This document shows positions 1-12,430 of a stretch of 64,000 nucleotides of DNA, piece after piece; the first letter of the stretch is position 1, and each line of letters begins with the position of its first letter. Origin of the DNA: Epiperipatus broadwayi (taxonomy: Eukaryota; Onychophora; Udeonychophora; Euonychophora; Peripatidae); the NCBI GenBank assembly GCA_028023455.1, contig JAQFVV010006504.1, positions 744,001 through 808,000 on the forward strand, written 5' to 3'. Under the pieces are notes generated by a model. The model was not told the DNA's origin and ran no database searches. It was given only the letters and a program-made list of their open reading frames with translations. A program made the position numbers and the translations under genes.

Positions 1-2400
1 TTTCAACCAAATCATTTTTTAGTTGAATATTATGAAAAATCTCAGTATCCTGATTTTTAGACAAACTTTTGTTTCGAAGAAAAAAATAGTCTTAATCCCT
101 TTTCCTAGCGTATATCTGTAACATCTAAAATTGGAGATTCTTTCTTTTGATCTTAAGATGAGACAACTTCAAAATTAGAGTTCTCACCAAGCTTAAACTC
201 CATAATGACAAACAATCATTTATAAAAACAAAATTGCTACAAAAATATATATCTGATTCAACAGATTTTCTCCCTTAACACAAAATTGTAAAAAAAAAAT
301 AATTTGACAGATTTAACCCTTCTTCCTTTCAATATTTAATAAATAAAAATGTAGTTTACATATGCAATGTTCACACACACTCATTCAAATTATTTATAAA
401 ATGAAATTAAAATAATCTAATTGCTAGCTCAGTAATTATAACCCTAATATTTAAAATTAAATCCTTAGCTTTTAAATCCCAATTACAATTATAGAAAAGC
501 AAAAATAGAAGTATAGAATAAGATATTAAAATTGATCAAGCATAGGTTAGTTTTAAAGAAAGTTTAATATCTGAAATATAAAACAATTAAATAGCTTACA
601 CATACATTGCCTATATATGTGTAACTTTGCTTTTTAACAGAAAAATTAAATATTGAATAGTTTAAATGTGTGTATTATCTTTCTATTAACCACAAACAAA
701 TAAAGAATATAATTGTTGACCCACTCTCTTTCTGTCTAAAGCTTTTAGAACTTGATCTTGTAGGGTTTAAACTTGGATGCCCTACAGTTTCATTAACTAT
801 ATAAAAATGTGATGATGATTTTTGTTTTACATTTTCTTACATGCACATTACGATAAATTTAGCTAATGACTAAATTGTAATGGCACAATATATATATATA
901 TTGTAGCATAATGTTTTTCCCATCGAAATGTACAAATAGAGATATGGTTACTAGAAAGTCTATTTTATTGTAAGCATTGTAAGTGTTTAGGAAGTTTCAA
1001 ACTTGTAAGTGGAATGGTTTTTGTATGCTATTTACAAAAATGTGTTGGGAAAACTGATATATTATTTAAGTCAATTTGGGTGATCTCTACAGAAGTCAAT
1101 CATAAAAGAAGTTATACACAAAATTCATTACATCAGATCAAATATCATTAGTCAGTCTTAAAATTATTATCTTAACAAGTGTATTACAATAGATAAATAT
1201 TATTTTTTTCATCTATGTTTAATCTATGATTATATATACAAATGAGTGTCTGTTTAACATTTATATTAAGTAGGATGTATGTGTTTGAAATAATAATAAT
1301 AGATTATTGCATGTTTTATTTTACTATATTATCCAATATTGATTGAATTCAATAGGCTTTGTTTAAAAAAAAACAGAAATATTTTTCTTTTGTACTTAAA
1401 AATCAGATGGTATAAAGACTTTTAAAAGGCTTTGCAGCTATGATAATAGGGAAAATTTTACCTGAATTCAATGAAATGCAAGGTATTATGAATAATGATA
1501 AAAACACTGAGTACTATGTGATTGTAGCCTATATAAGGAACAATGTGTTGAAATTGTCATTTATTCAGCTATAAAACCAAAGCACGTTCACAATATATAA
1601 ATGCCATTTTATTTTACTATTCTGTCAACCTATGGCAAGCTAATATAATTACCAGAGAGGTCTGTAACTCACCAAAGCATCTCAACCACATCATACCTAG
1701 TGAATATAATAAGCAGAAATAGTAGTAACATTTTACTGTGCAAAGAAAATAAACTTCAGAAATTTTATTCACTTATGAAGCTTGTGGAACATTACCTATG
1801 AATTTACCTTGTTAAACTTCATATGCTAATGTATCATATATATTATTTCTTCAAAGGCAATGCTAATTAAACAGTTACAAATAGTATATTGCCTATGGAA
1901 TAATGCCAAAGTTTCTTGAATCTATATAATATTTATTTTAAAAAAAGATGAGAAACGTATATGGATTAATTACTGAATTTAAATTGATGTATGGCTGTTA
2001 TAGTAGACAAGATAACCTAATTGAAACTAATGTGGAAACTTCAAATTGAACAAATAAATAGTAAAGCCTTTAACTTATTAAAGAAATAATAACAAAATAA
2101 TTTTTTTAAAAACCAAACAAATACATTATTATGCTCATACATATAAATTCATCCATATCAAAACAGTATTGTGGACAAGAATTAATTACTAAAGGCCATA
2201 TCAGCAAATTTATACATTAAACTATGTGAAAATAGTATCTATTTTTTTAAATTTAAAAAAGGAACTTATCAATTTGAAATTGCATTTCAGAAAAAAAATT
2301 ATTGCTGCAAATTGTGTTGATGAATTAATATTGAATATTCCATAAAAAAGTAAACATTGATTTTCAAGTTAAATGAAGAATTACAAGAAATATTTTTATA
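1..2400. other. AT-rich stretch, no gene seen
   Basis: I see no reading frame with protein-like composition, no RNA gene and no clear repeat here. Short poly-A and poly-T runs and small TA tracts (around 890) are the only structure. It reads as non-coding, intergenic or intronic DNA. Confidence 0.5.
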
Positions 2401-2404
2401 GATA

Positions 2405-2980
2405 ATCACAGGCAAAACTCTCCATAAAGTAGTGTCACTTAGTGCAAGCCAGAGTAATCAGTGGATGCTAGAAGGCTTCTGCATAAAATTCTTATCTAGT
2501 GCCTACTCATCCCATATCCCCAGATTAGTTTCTGGCTTGTGACCTTTGTCAGTAAGGAGATTTGGATCTGAGAGCACTGCGCTTAGATCTTAGGATCTAA
2601 TGCAACCCTCCAGCAGTCACCTTTTATCTCTACTTAACTACAAAACTATGAGAATGAAATTGGAATCACAATAATATTTTCAATCCAAGCTCATTAGCTT
2701 ATATAGTTGTATAGGTCTGAACACAGTTCAGTACCCATACATTTCCATATCTTTGGTTCTTTAATAACCATAATCACCACTATCCTATTAGGCAGGATTG
2801 GTATAAAACCTCTAAATATCACATGATCATCATTTTATGCTTGCTCATAACTGTTCTTAAAACAAGCAAAACCCTCCATGCATTAGTGCCACTCAATCCA
2901 AGCCAAAGTAAACAATAGGTGCCAGAAGACTTCTGCATAAAATACCTATCTAGTGCCTACTCATCCAATATCCTCAGACT
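2405..2980 (-). mobile_element. Family C ribozyme element, one full unit plus a truncated second unit
   Basis: A repeat unit with the hallmark segment 'GCAAAACTCTCCATA' begins near 2412. A second, diverged unit begins near 2876, so the period is about 464 bp. Both share the text around 'CTACTCATCCAATATC' and 'GCATAAAAT', and both match the four units at 6.3-7.9 kb. The first unit carries a hammerhead-like motif on the minus strand (2517-2558). The second unit stops matching at about 2976, within four or five bases of the position where that ribozyme would cut. No protein is encoded, so this is a non-autonomous retroelement-like repeat, probably of the PLE/retrozyme type. Confidence 0.65.
2517..2558 (-). 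ncRNA. Hammerhead ribozyme motif, family C, core-mutated
   Basis: On the minus strand the order is stem I (UCCUUA), core CUGACAA, stem II, GAAA, short palindrome-like stem III, C17, then stem I partner (UGGGGA). Stem I pairs with wobbles. The core should read CUGAUGA; here the invariant G8 is A, so cleavage is expected to be lost or very weak. Assigned by homology to the intact copies at 6948 and 7248. Confidence 0.6.
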
Positions 2981-2989
2981 GTTTTATTA

Positions 2990-4330
2990 ACAGTGATGAG
3001 CAAGCATAAGAAACAGTGTTCATGTGATGTATAAATAATCACCCTAGATGCAACTTTCTAATACTTGTCATGGATTTTATTATCTTAATAATGGCATTTT
3101 CTTAAGACTTACTTAAGGGTATTAGAGTAAACTATTTTGATTGTTTTAAGATTGTGAGTTTCTATGTTAATTAAATAAGGTATCAAATCTTTCAATAAGA
3201 GTATATGTGAAAAGTAAGATACAGGTAACTATGTAAATTTAATGCTATGAGTATCTGTTGGTTTCTGCATATACTAATACATTCATATTGGAGACACTGT
3301 ATTGAATTTAACTACTTATAATTATTAAGCATTCAGTTATTTTTGGATTTATATCATGTTTCTTTGCCTTGAAGAGTAAATGAATGAAATGATTATTTTG
3401 TTGTTGTTCTTTGTTGGATTTTACTCTAGTAAGCATCTTTCACAAAGGATGACAAGTGATGAAATATTGTGTAGTATATGTTAATTTCATAATGGGGTTT
3501 AAATTTAAGGCCTCTTGAGTTAGTTAAATTATAGTGAAAGTACACACTTAAATTAGGAATGAGGAATCAAGTATAGGCTGTTGTATTGCCATTATTTCCT
3601 GATTATATTTATACTTCTTTTGTTAATTGGTATTTGACAAAAAGATTTTTGCACTGTATGTTGGGTAATGTATTTGACAAAAAGATTTTTATAAGATTTT
3701 TTTTTTATGGTTTACCTACACTGTATGTTGGGTAATAGGCTAGATGGTACTGGTAATATATCTTTTCCAATTATGGTGTCTTATTGTAAACAGCATTTGT
3801 TGTATAAATATCCACCTAATAGACCTATAGCATTGACTTTTTTTTTAAGAAATAGGAGTAAAATAAACTAGATAATCAGAATTCATACTAAGGTCTATAA
3901 CTTTTCTTATTAATTGAGAGTATATTATTATTTTTTCTTATTTTATTGGTATAACATTTATTTTATAAATACTCGGTATAAATATTTTTTTTTTAAATTA
4001 TTGTTCAACAAGTGGGTTTGTTGTTGATCATCGTCATTCAAATTATCAGAAGTTACAAAAAGTTAGAAAAGTTACAAAAAGATATAAAATTTATCAAAAG
4101 ATATAAAAGTGACAAAAAGGTATAAAAGTTACTAAGACCATAAATGCATATGTTTTAAATAGATTTAGTCATATTTTAACTTATCAATGGTATTTATTAT
4201 CATTTTATCTGCATCACTTGAAGAAAGTAGGAAACATTTATCTGATGCTTAGGTACACAAAAAAAAACCCATTTGTATCAAATTCATCGCATTACCAATT
4301 ATTCATCATTCAAATTATAACTTGAGTTAG
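2990..4330. other. AT-rich stretch with small local duplications
   Basis: No gene is visible. A 20-base direct repeat around 'TTTGACAAAAAGATTTTT' occurs at about 3635 and 3671, each copy followed by 'CACTGTATGTTGGGTAAT' type text. Short 'GTTACAAAAAG' iterations lie at 4050-4130. Confidence 0.5.
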
Positions 4331-4332
4331 AA

Positions 4333-4590
4333 GATTACAGAGAAATCCTGAGACAATTTACTAAATAACTGTTGCGTTATGATTAATGATAAAGTATATT
4401 TTTTAGCTGATAGAACATATATAAATATATACTTTTTTACACTTAATATGAATTGAATAAAATAGTTACGGAGAAATCCAGAGACAATTTATTAAATGAC
4501 TTGCCATATAATGAATGATAGAGCTATTTAGCCAGAGATTAGAATATATATAAATATTATTTACACTTAATATCAATTGAGTAAAATCGA
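4333..4590. repeat. Two-copy tandem duplication, period about 131 bp
   Basis: The segment starting 'TTACAGAGAAATCC' at 4335 recurs as 'TTACGGAGAAATCC' at about 4466. Both copies end near 'ACACTTAATATnAATTGAnTAAAAT'. Several substitutions separate them, so the duplication is not recent. Confidence 0.7.
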
Positions 4591-4599
4591 TTTATGAAT

Positions 4600-5230
4600 C
4601 TTCAAAAAAGAAAGATATGTAGGAATAGATCAAAGAGTCTTATTGATGATATGTAACTAAAATTCCTATAAGATATATCGCAACTTACCTTTAGGTAATA
4701 TATGACTATTCAAGATTATGGTAGAGGATTGTAATAAGATATTCACAATTTTTTAATATGTATGAGATGACAATTGTGATTATACTAATCTGTTTGAGAT
4801 GCTATGGCAGACACAATATAAACTAAATAAAAAAACTGATTTTACTGACGGTAGTTTAAACTTACAATATGTATATCTAATATTAAATGACTCTAATAAA
4901 AAGTTCTTATTACTATTTACAGGCTCACATTTGTATATCTTAATATTTGTATTATACATGTATGAAACAATATTCTCTTTTAAATAAATGAAAAAGAAGT
5001 TATTAACTAGTCTAAAGAGAATTAATTCAATTGTTCAGATTATTTATATTTTTTATTTTATTTTTTTTATATTAAATAATAAAATAATTAATATTGCTTT
5101 TTAAAGAATTTTCTGAGAGTAAAACTTTTTGTAATGCTTTTTTTAAATTTTAATTCAATTAAATAAAGTAAAATTTATTAAAAAATAAGTGAAGACTCAA
5201 AATGGGTTAAATGAAATAATTTTATTATTA
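4600..5230. other. AT-rich stretch, nothing recognised
   Basis: A 62-codon open frame at 4799-4987 has low-complexity, AT-driven composition, no recognisable motif and no supporting signals. I do not treat it as a gene. Confidence 0.5.
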
Positions 5231-5322
5231 TTATTAATAACAAGCTGATGCCTTGCAGTGAAACTTTTTATAAAATAATTTCTGTAGGCTTTCAATATCA
5301 TAATTTCTGCAGACTAAGCCGC

Positions 5323-5529
<207 letters not shown>

Positions 5530-5572
5530 GTTTCAACGGTAAAGCTTTATTTGTCTTAAAGGGTTACAAGAG
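5530..5572 (-). mobile_element. Retroposon 3' end abutting an (ATT)n tail, copy 1
   Basis: On the minus strand this end carries a diverged version of 'TCAATAAAGTTT' (here 'AAATAAAGCTTT', a polyadenylation-signal-like core), then 'TTGAAACAT', then the (AAT)n array. The same order recurs at 7870-7915, 10319-10362 and, more diverged, 10956-11010. Similar ends joined to the same microsatellite point to a retroposon family with a microsatellite tail. The body of the element is not recognised. Confidence 0.55.
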
Positions 5573-6076
5573 TTTACATAGCTTGGATTGTTGTGTTTAC
5601 ATGGGCAATCCATAGTTGTAGGTTTACATACATAAAAATAGATTTATTCTTTTACACAGGCTTACATGAATTTTAACATGCTGTGAATTAGTTACATGGT
5701 TTTACATAACTTGGATTGCTGTGGTTACACGAGGAATCCATAGATATAGGTTTGCATATATAAAAATTGATTTATTGATTTACATGAGATTACAAAAAAA
5801 TTGTCATGCTGTGGATTAGTTACAAGCATTTTTACTTGGCTTGGATTGCCGTGGTTTCATGAGCAATCCATAGGTGTAGGTTTATGTATGTAAAAGTTTA
5901 TTTAGGCTGTGGATTAGTTAGAATGGTTTTACATAGCTTAGATTGCTGTGGTTATATGGGTAGTCTGTAGTTGTTGTTCCACACATGTAAAAGTTGTTTT
6001 ATTGTTTTACACAAGATTGCATAAATTTTACATGGTCTGGACTACTGTATATACAGGTGCAATCCAAGTTTAGTTC
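5555..6076. repeat. Minisatellite of about 128-bp units, four diverged copies
   Basis: The phrase 'CTTGGATTGCTGTGGTTACA' or a close variant recurs at about 5582, 5709, 5837 and 5937. Copies are separated by about 127-129 bp, the last by about 100 bp. Each unit also holds 'GCAATCC' downstream of 'GGATTGC', so each copy can form a small hairpin. Other shared words are 'ACATAAAAATnGATTTATT' and 'GCTGTGGATTAGTTA'. Confidence 0.75.
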
Positions 6077-6109
6077 TATATGTGGTAGAATTGCCTTGGT
6101 AACATAGAC

Positions 6110-6340
6110 ATATTATTATTATTATCACCATCATCATCATCATTGTCATTGTCATTGTCATCATCATTATCATTATTATTATTATTATCATCATCATCAT
6201 TGTCATCACCATCATCATTACCATTATTATTATTGCTATTATTATTATTGTTATTGTTATTATTGCTACTACTATTATTATTATTATTATTATTGTTGTT
6301 GTTGTTGTTATTTTTATTATTATTATCATCATTATTAAGC
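6110..6340. repeat. Compound ATT/ATC/GTT trinucleotide array
   Basis: Blocks of ATT, CAT, GTC and TTG trinucleotides run for about 230 bp up to the left border of the family C cluster. The poly-Ile, poly-Asn and poly-Leu frames crossing it are products of the repeat, not genes. Confidence 0.9.
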
Positions 6341-6493
6341 ATCACATGATCACCATCTCATACTAGCACATAATTGTTTATAAACAAGGCACAACTCTCC
6401 ATAGAGTATTGGCAACCTGTGCCAACCACAGTAATCAATGGATGCCAGAAGGCTTGTGCATAAAACCCCTATCTAATGCCTACTCATCCAATA

Positions 6494-6535
6494 TCTTCAG
6501 ACTAGTTTCTGGATCATGGCCTTTGTCAGTGAGGA
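6494..6535 (-). ncRNA. Hammerhead ribozyme motif, family C, core-mutated
   Basis: Stem I UCCUCA pairs with UGAAGA, partly mismatched. The core reads CUGACAA instead of CUGAUGA, so G8 is changed to A, the same lesion as in the 2.5-kb copy. GAAA, the ACUAGU stem III and C17 are kept. Probably inactive. The shared lesion suggests these two copies descend from one dead lineage. Confidence 0.65.
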
Positions 6536-6947
6536 GCTTTGGATCTGAGATCACTGCACCTATATCTTAGGATCTAATGCAACCCTCCAGAAATCACCTT
6601 TTATCTCTACTTAACTATAAAACTATGAGAATAAAATTGAAAACACAAAAATATTTTCAATCTAAGCTCAATAGTTTATATAGTCATATGGGTCTGAATT
6701 TACTTCAGCACCCATACATTTTGGTGTCTTTGGCTTTTTAACAACCATGGACACCAGTATCCAATTAGGCAGGATTGGTGTTAAACCATTAACCATCACA
6801 TGATCACCATCTCATACTTGCACATAATTGTTTATAAACAAGGCAAAACTCTCCATACAGTACTGCAACTTTGTGCCAACAAAAGTTTTCAATGGATGCC
6901 AGAAGGCTTGTACATAAAATTCCTATCTAATGCATACTCATCCAATA

Positions 6948-6989
6948 TTCCCAGACTAGTTTCTGGCTTGTGGCCTTCATCAGTGAGGA
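6948..6989 (-). ncRNA. Type I hammerhead ribozyme, family C, intact core
   Basis: Minus strand: UCCUCA, then CUGAUGA, stem II with GGC/GCC closing a CACAA loop, GAAA, stem III ACU/AGU, C17 as cleavage nucleotide, then UGGGAA. Stem I has one mismatch. All canonical core positions (C3 to A9, G12 to A14, H17) are present. The first stem II pair is A-A, as in the other family C copies. Confidence 0.8.
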
Positions 6990-7247
6990 GCTTTGGATCT
7001 GAGAGCACTGCACTTAGATCTTAGGATCTAATGCAACTCACCAGCAACCAACTTTCATCTCTACTTAACTATAAAACTATAAGAATGAAATTTGAAAACA
7101 AAAATATTTTCAATCTAAGATTGATAGCTTGTATAATCATATGGGTCTGAACCCTCATAGTTTTATAGTTAAGTATAGATGAAAGATGGTTGCTTGAGGG
7201 TTGCATTAGATCCTAAGATCTAGGTGCAGTGCTCTCAGATCCAAAGC

Positions 7248-7289
7248 TCCTCACTGATGAAGGCCACAAGCCAGAAACTAGTCTGGGGA
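7248..7289 (+). ncRNA. Type I hammerhead ribozyme, family C, best intact copy
   Basis: Plus strand: stem I strand UCCUCA (7248-7253), CUGAUGA (7254-7260), stem II G262-G263-C264 with G270-C271-C272 closing a CACAA loop, GAAA (7274-7277), stem III ACU/AGU (7277-7282), C283 as the H17 cleavage nucleotide, and stem I partner UGGGGA (7284-7289). Stem I pairs over six positions with one G-U. Hammerheads with very short stem III are known from Penelope-like elements and are thought to work best as dimers. The A-A mismatch at the base of stem II is the only weak point. Confidence 0.85.
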
Positions 7290-7700
7290 TATTGGATGAG
7301 TATGCATTAGATAGGGATTTTATGCACAAGCCTTCTGGAATCCATTGATTACACTGGGTAGCACAGGTGGCACTACTGTATGGAGAGTTTTGCCTTGTTT
7401 ATAAACAATTATGTGCTAGCATGAGATGGTGATCATGTGATGTTTAATGGTTTAACACCAATCCTGCCTAATAGGATAGTGGTGGTTATGGTTGTTAAAG
7501 AGCCAAAGACACCAAAATGTATGGGTGCTGAACTGAGTTCAGATCCATATGAATATATAAGCTATTGAGCTTAGATTAAAAATATTTTTGTGTTTACAAT
7601 TTCATTCTCATAGTTTTATAGTTAAGTAGAGATAAAAGGTGGTTGCTGGAGGGTTGCATTAGATCCTAAGATCTAAGTGCATTGCTCTCAGATCCAAAGC

Positions 7701-7742
7701 TTTTCACTGATGAAAGCCACAAGCCAGAAACTAGTCTGGGGA
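7701..7742 (+). ncRNA. Type I hammerhead ribozyme, family C, core intact, weak stems
   Basis: Core CUGAUGA (7707-7713), GAAA (7727-7730), ACUAGU stem III and C736 as H17 are all intact. Stem I UUUUCA with UGGGGA relies on three G-U pairs, and stem II is reduced to two good pairs (GC/GC). Expected to be slower than the copy at 7248. Confidence 0.7.
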
Positions 7743-7867
7743 TATTGGATGAATAGGCATTATGATTTTATACACAAGCCTTCTGGAATCCATTGATTGC
7801 TCTGGTTGGCACTAATCTTTGGAGAATTTTACCTCGTTTATAATCGTTATTATTCTTATTATGAATA

Positions 7868-7915
7868 TTATGTTTCAAAGGGTAAACTTTATTGAGACTC
7901 AAAAAGAGTTACATA
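7868..7915 (-). mobile_element. Retroposon 3' end abutting ATT-rich sequence, copy 2
   Basis: Plus-strand text 'ATGTTTCAAAGGGTAAAC' then 'TTTATTGAGACTCAAAAAG', preceded by a short imperfect ATT run (7845-7870). Read on the minus strand it ends 'CTCAATAAAGTTTACCC', 'TTTGAAACAT' and an AAT-rich tail, as at 5530 and 10319. Confidence 0.55.
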
Positions 7916-8254
7916 ACTTACATTAGAAAACATTAGATTTTAGATACAAATTGATTCATGGTAGTACATATGTAATAAAGATTTATAATATTGATTATTA
8001 TAGGAAAGAAAAAATGATATAAATTAATTAGTAAAAAAATAATTAACAAGATACATATGGCAACTTACATTTGCATAGAATATTTAAATGTGATATTGAG
8101 AAAATTACATAGAAACACAATATTATGATTGAAAACATATGAAAGAGGAGTTGAAGTCAGTATTAGATTGACATATGGTTCCATAAAAATTGGGCTCATT
8201 TAGTAAAAGTACTATATTTTTCATATCTAAGTCTTTTTGTTTATTTATTACATA

Positions 8255-8800
8255 ATTTCCATGAGGAAAAAATGAAAAAATACAAGTCAGCATGAATTGC
8301 ATCTTGGAAAAATGGAAAAAAAACCAGTACAGCATAAATTGTATTCTAAGAGAATGAAAAAACACAGTATACATGAATTGCATTTGGGAAAACAGAAAAA
8401 TACTAGTCAGCATAAAATACATCCTGGGAAAATGAATAGGTACTAGTTCAGGATGGGTAGTATCTTCTAAAAATGGAAAAACAATAGTCAGCAAAAATTG
8501 CATCTTGACAAAATAAAAGACAACTAGTCAGCATGAACTGCATTTTGGAAAAATAGAAAAATACCATTTCAGCATGAATTGCATTCTGGAATGTAAAAAA
8601 ATACCAGTTTAGCATAAATTGTATATTGCAAAATGGAAAAAACTCTGGTTTGTATGAATTTCCTCTTGGGAAAATTGAAAAATATTAGTTGGCATAAATT
8701 GCATCTAAAATTCTAGTCAGCATGGATTGTATCTTAGAAAAATGCCAGTCAGCATAAAGTGCATTTAGGGGAAAATGGAAAAATACCATTTATAATCAGT
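8255..8800. repeat. Minisatellite of about 41-bp units, roughly 13 copies
   Basis: The word 'CAGCATGAATTGCATCTTGG' and its variants recur about every 41 bp (8288, 8330, 8367, 8409, 8450, 8491, 8530, 8570, 8610 and on to 8750). Each is followed by 'GAAAAATGGAAAAA' type text. The 126-codon minus-strand frame at 8123-8503 is this repeat read as protein (recurrent Met-Gln-Phe), not a gene. Confidence 0.85.
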
Positions 8801-8804
8801 TGCA

Positions 8805-9115
8805 TTCTTTAATAGTGATGGTATCAGACAAATTTTTGGAGTTGAAGCTTGAGTACTTGCAACTGTTATACAGAAAACAAACTGAGATTTGCTGCAGGAC
8901 TATAATTATACAATTTTTAAATCAGAGTTGTCATCTTATATTTTATTTCTCATGTTAGTCAAAAATAAATGTGATTGCATTTTTCTATGTGCACACGTGG
9001 AAATTTTTAAAAAAGTATGCTATGGAATCAAGTTTTATTCTATCTTTGATATAGTGTAAAATTTACCTTTAATAATGATGGTATTGACCAAACTTGTAGG
9101 ATTTGAAATGTGGTG
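8805..9115. other. Non-coding stretch with one direct repeat
   Basis: 'CTTTAATAGTGATGGTAT' near 8807 and 'CTTTAATAATGATGGTAT' near 9066 are a diverged direct repeat with further similarity downstream. Nothing else is recognised. Confidence 0.45.
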
Positions 9116-9117
9116 AC

Positions 9118-9174
9118 ATTATTATTATTGTTATCATCATCATCATCATCATCCTCATTATTATTATTATTATT

Positions 9175-9209
<35 letters not shown>
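9118..9209. repeat. ATT/ATC/ATG compound microsatellite
   Basis: ATT, then CAT, ATT and ATG blocks in series. The ATC-to-ATG switch makes part of it self-complementary. The Ile/Met-rich frame across it is an artefact. Confidence 0.9.
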
Positions 9210-9211
<2 letters not shown>

Positions 9212-9348
9212 GTTATTTCCTTTTATTATTATTATATTATATGCATTATGTTTATTCACTTTACTATTTTTATTTTAATGTGCAAACTGTAAATGATGTA
9301 TGTTGTTGTTTAGCATTTAAATAAATGAATTGAGATATATTATTATTA

Positions 9349-10000
9349 GGAAGCAATTTAGTTATAATGGTCCTAAATTATTTAATATTTATTTATAAGA
9401 GATTGTTCTGTGAATTTAATGAACACTATCTTATTTGATTTTTAAAAAGCATTTATGGCACTGGTTATATTATGCTAAGCATTAGTTTTATTTTGTTTAT
9501 TTTATTTTTGTTTATACTGTATGTTATGTAATTATTTACTACTGTTATTGAATTTCCAAAAGTAATATCTGTATAATTTTGATGTTTTATGTTATATTTA
9601 TCCTTTTTTTTTTTTGTATTTTATTAGTGTTTTTTAGTAAATACTCGTTTATCTACTAAATATCAGTTAGCTTTACTTAATTTTCTTAAAACATCCAGTA
9701 GGAAGCAATTTAGTTATAATGGTTCTAAATTATTTAATATTTATTTATAAGAGATTGTTCTGTGAATTTAATGAACACTATCTTATTTGATTTTTAAAAA
9801 GCATTTATGGCACTGGTTATATTATGCTAAGCATTAGTTTTATTTTATTTTATTTTATTTTTTTTTTGTTTATATTATATGTTATGATGTAATTATTTAC
9901 TACTGTGATTGAATTGCCAAATGCAATATCTGTGTGATTTTAATATTTTATGTTATATTTATACTTTTTTTTTGTATTTTATTAGTGTTTTTAGTTGTTA
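9349..10000. repeat. Two-copy tandem duplication, period about 351 bp
   Basis: 'AGGAAGCAATTTAGTTATAA' at about 9349 recurs at about 9700. The copies match almost base for base for the first 150 bp ('GGCACTGGTTATATTATGC' in both), then drift in the T-rich second half. Both finish near 'GTATTTTATTAGTGTTTTTAG'. The close identity suggests a fairly recent duplication. Confidence 0.8.
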
Positions 10001-10112
10001 CATTTAAATTCCTCACACAAGATTTTTCTTGTATGGAATTTATCTCACTGTATTATACATTTATTGTTTGCTTCATAATAAATAAATAAAAAATAAAAAA
10101 TAAAATAAAAAA

Positions 10113-10850
<738 letters not shown>

Positions 10851-10916
<66 letters not shown>
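10851..10916. repeat. (ATT)n microsatellite
   Basis: ATT array of about 66 bp with one TTTTT interruption, followed by ATT-rich text and then the diverged junction 'ATTATGTTTCAGC' at 10957. Confidence 0.9.
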
Positions 10917-10917
<1 letters not shown>

Positions 10918-10955
10918 TTTAATAAAATTTTATCACTATTATTATTTTATGCATT

Positions 10956-12430
<1,475 letters not shown>

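Larger units (their letters stand above)
6341..7151 (-). mobile_element. Family C ribozyme element, head-to-tail dimer (minus orientation)
   Basis: Two units in tandem with a period of 454 bp: 'ATCACATGATCACCATCTCA' starts at 6341 and recurs from 6795. Each unit carries a minus-strand hammerhead motif (6494-6535 and 6948-6989), also 454 bp apart. The array then inverts at about 7151 into a plus-strand dimer. No coding potential is convincing; the 74-codon frame at 6800-7024 runs straight across the ribozyme and is rejected. A dimer flanked by ribozymes is what reverse transcription of an oligomeric or circular RNA would leave. Confidence 0.75.
7152..7850 (+). mobile_element. Family C ribozyme element, inverted dimer (plus orientation)
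   Basis: Plus-strand continuation of the cluster after the inversion point. 'TCATAGTTTTATAGTTAAG' occurs at about 7157 and 7607, and the ribozymes at 7248 and 7701 are 453 bp apart. The second unit ends near 7830, just before an ATT-rich junction and a retroposon 3' end. With the left dimer this makes a four-unit inverted array, with ribozymes in the order minus, minus, plus, plus. Confidence 0.75.

Noticed and set aside
6800-7024. 74-codon plus-strand frame
   Set aside because: It is antisense to a hammerhead in a family C unit and is not conserved between units.
8123-8503. 126-codon minus-strand frame rich in Phe and Met-Gln-Phe
   Set aside because: It follows the 41-bp minisatellite and has no domain.
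8255-8800. CRISPR-like array
   Set aside because: Units are contiguous and diverged, without unique spacers, and the genome is eukaryotic.
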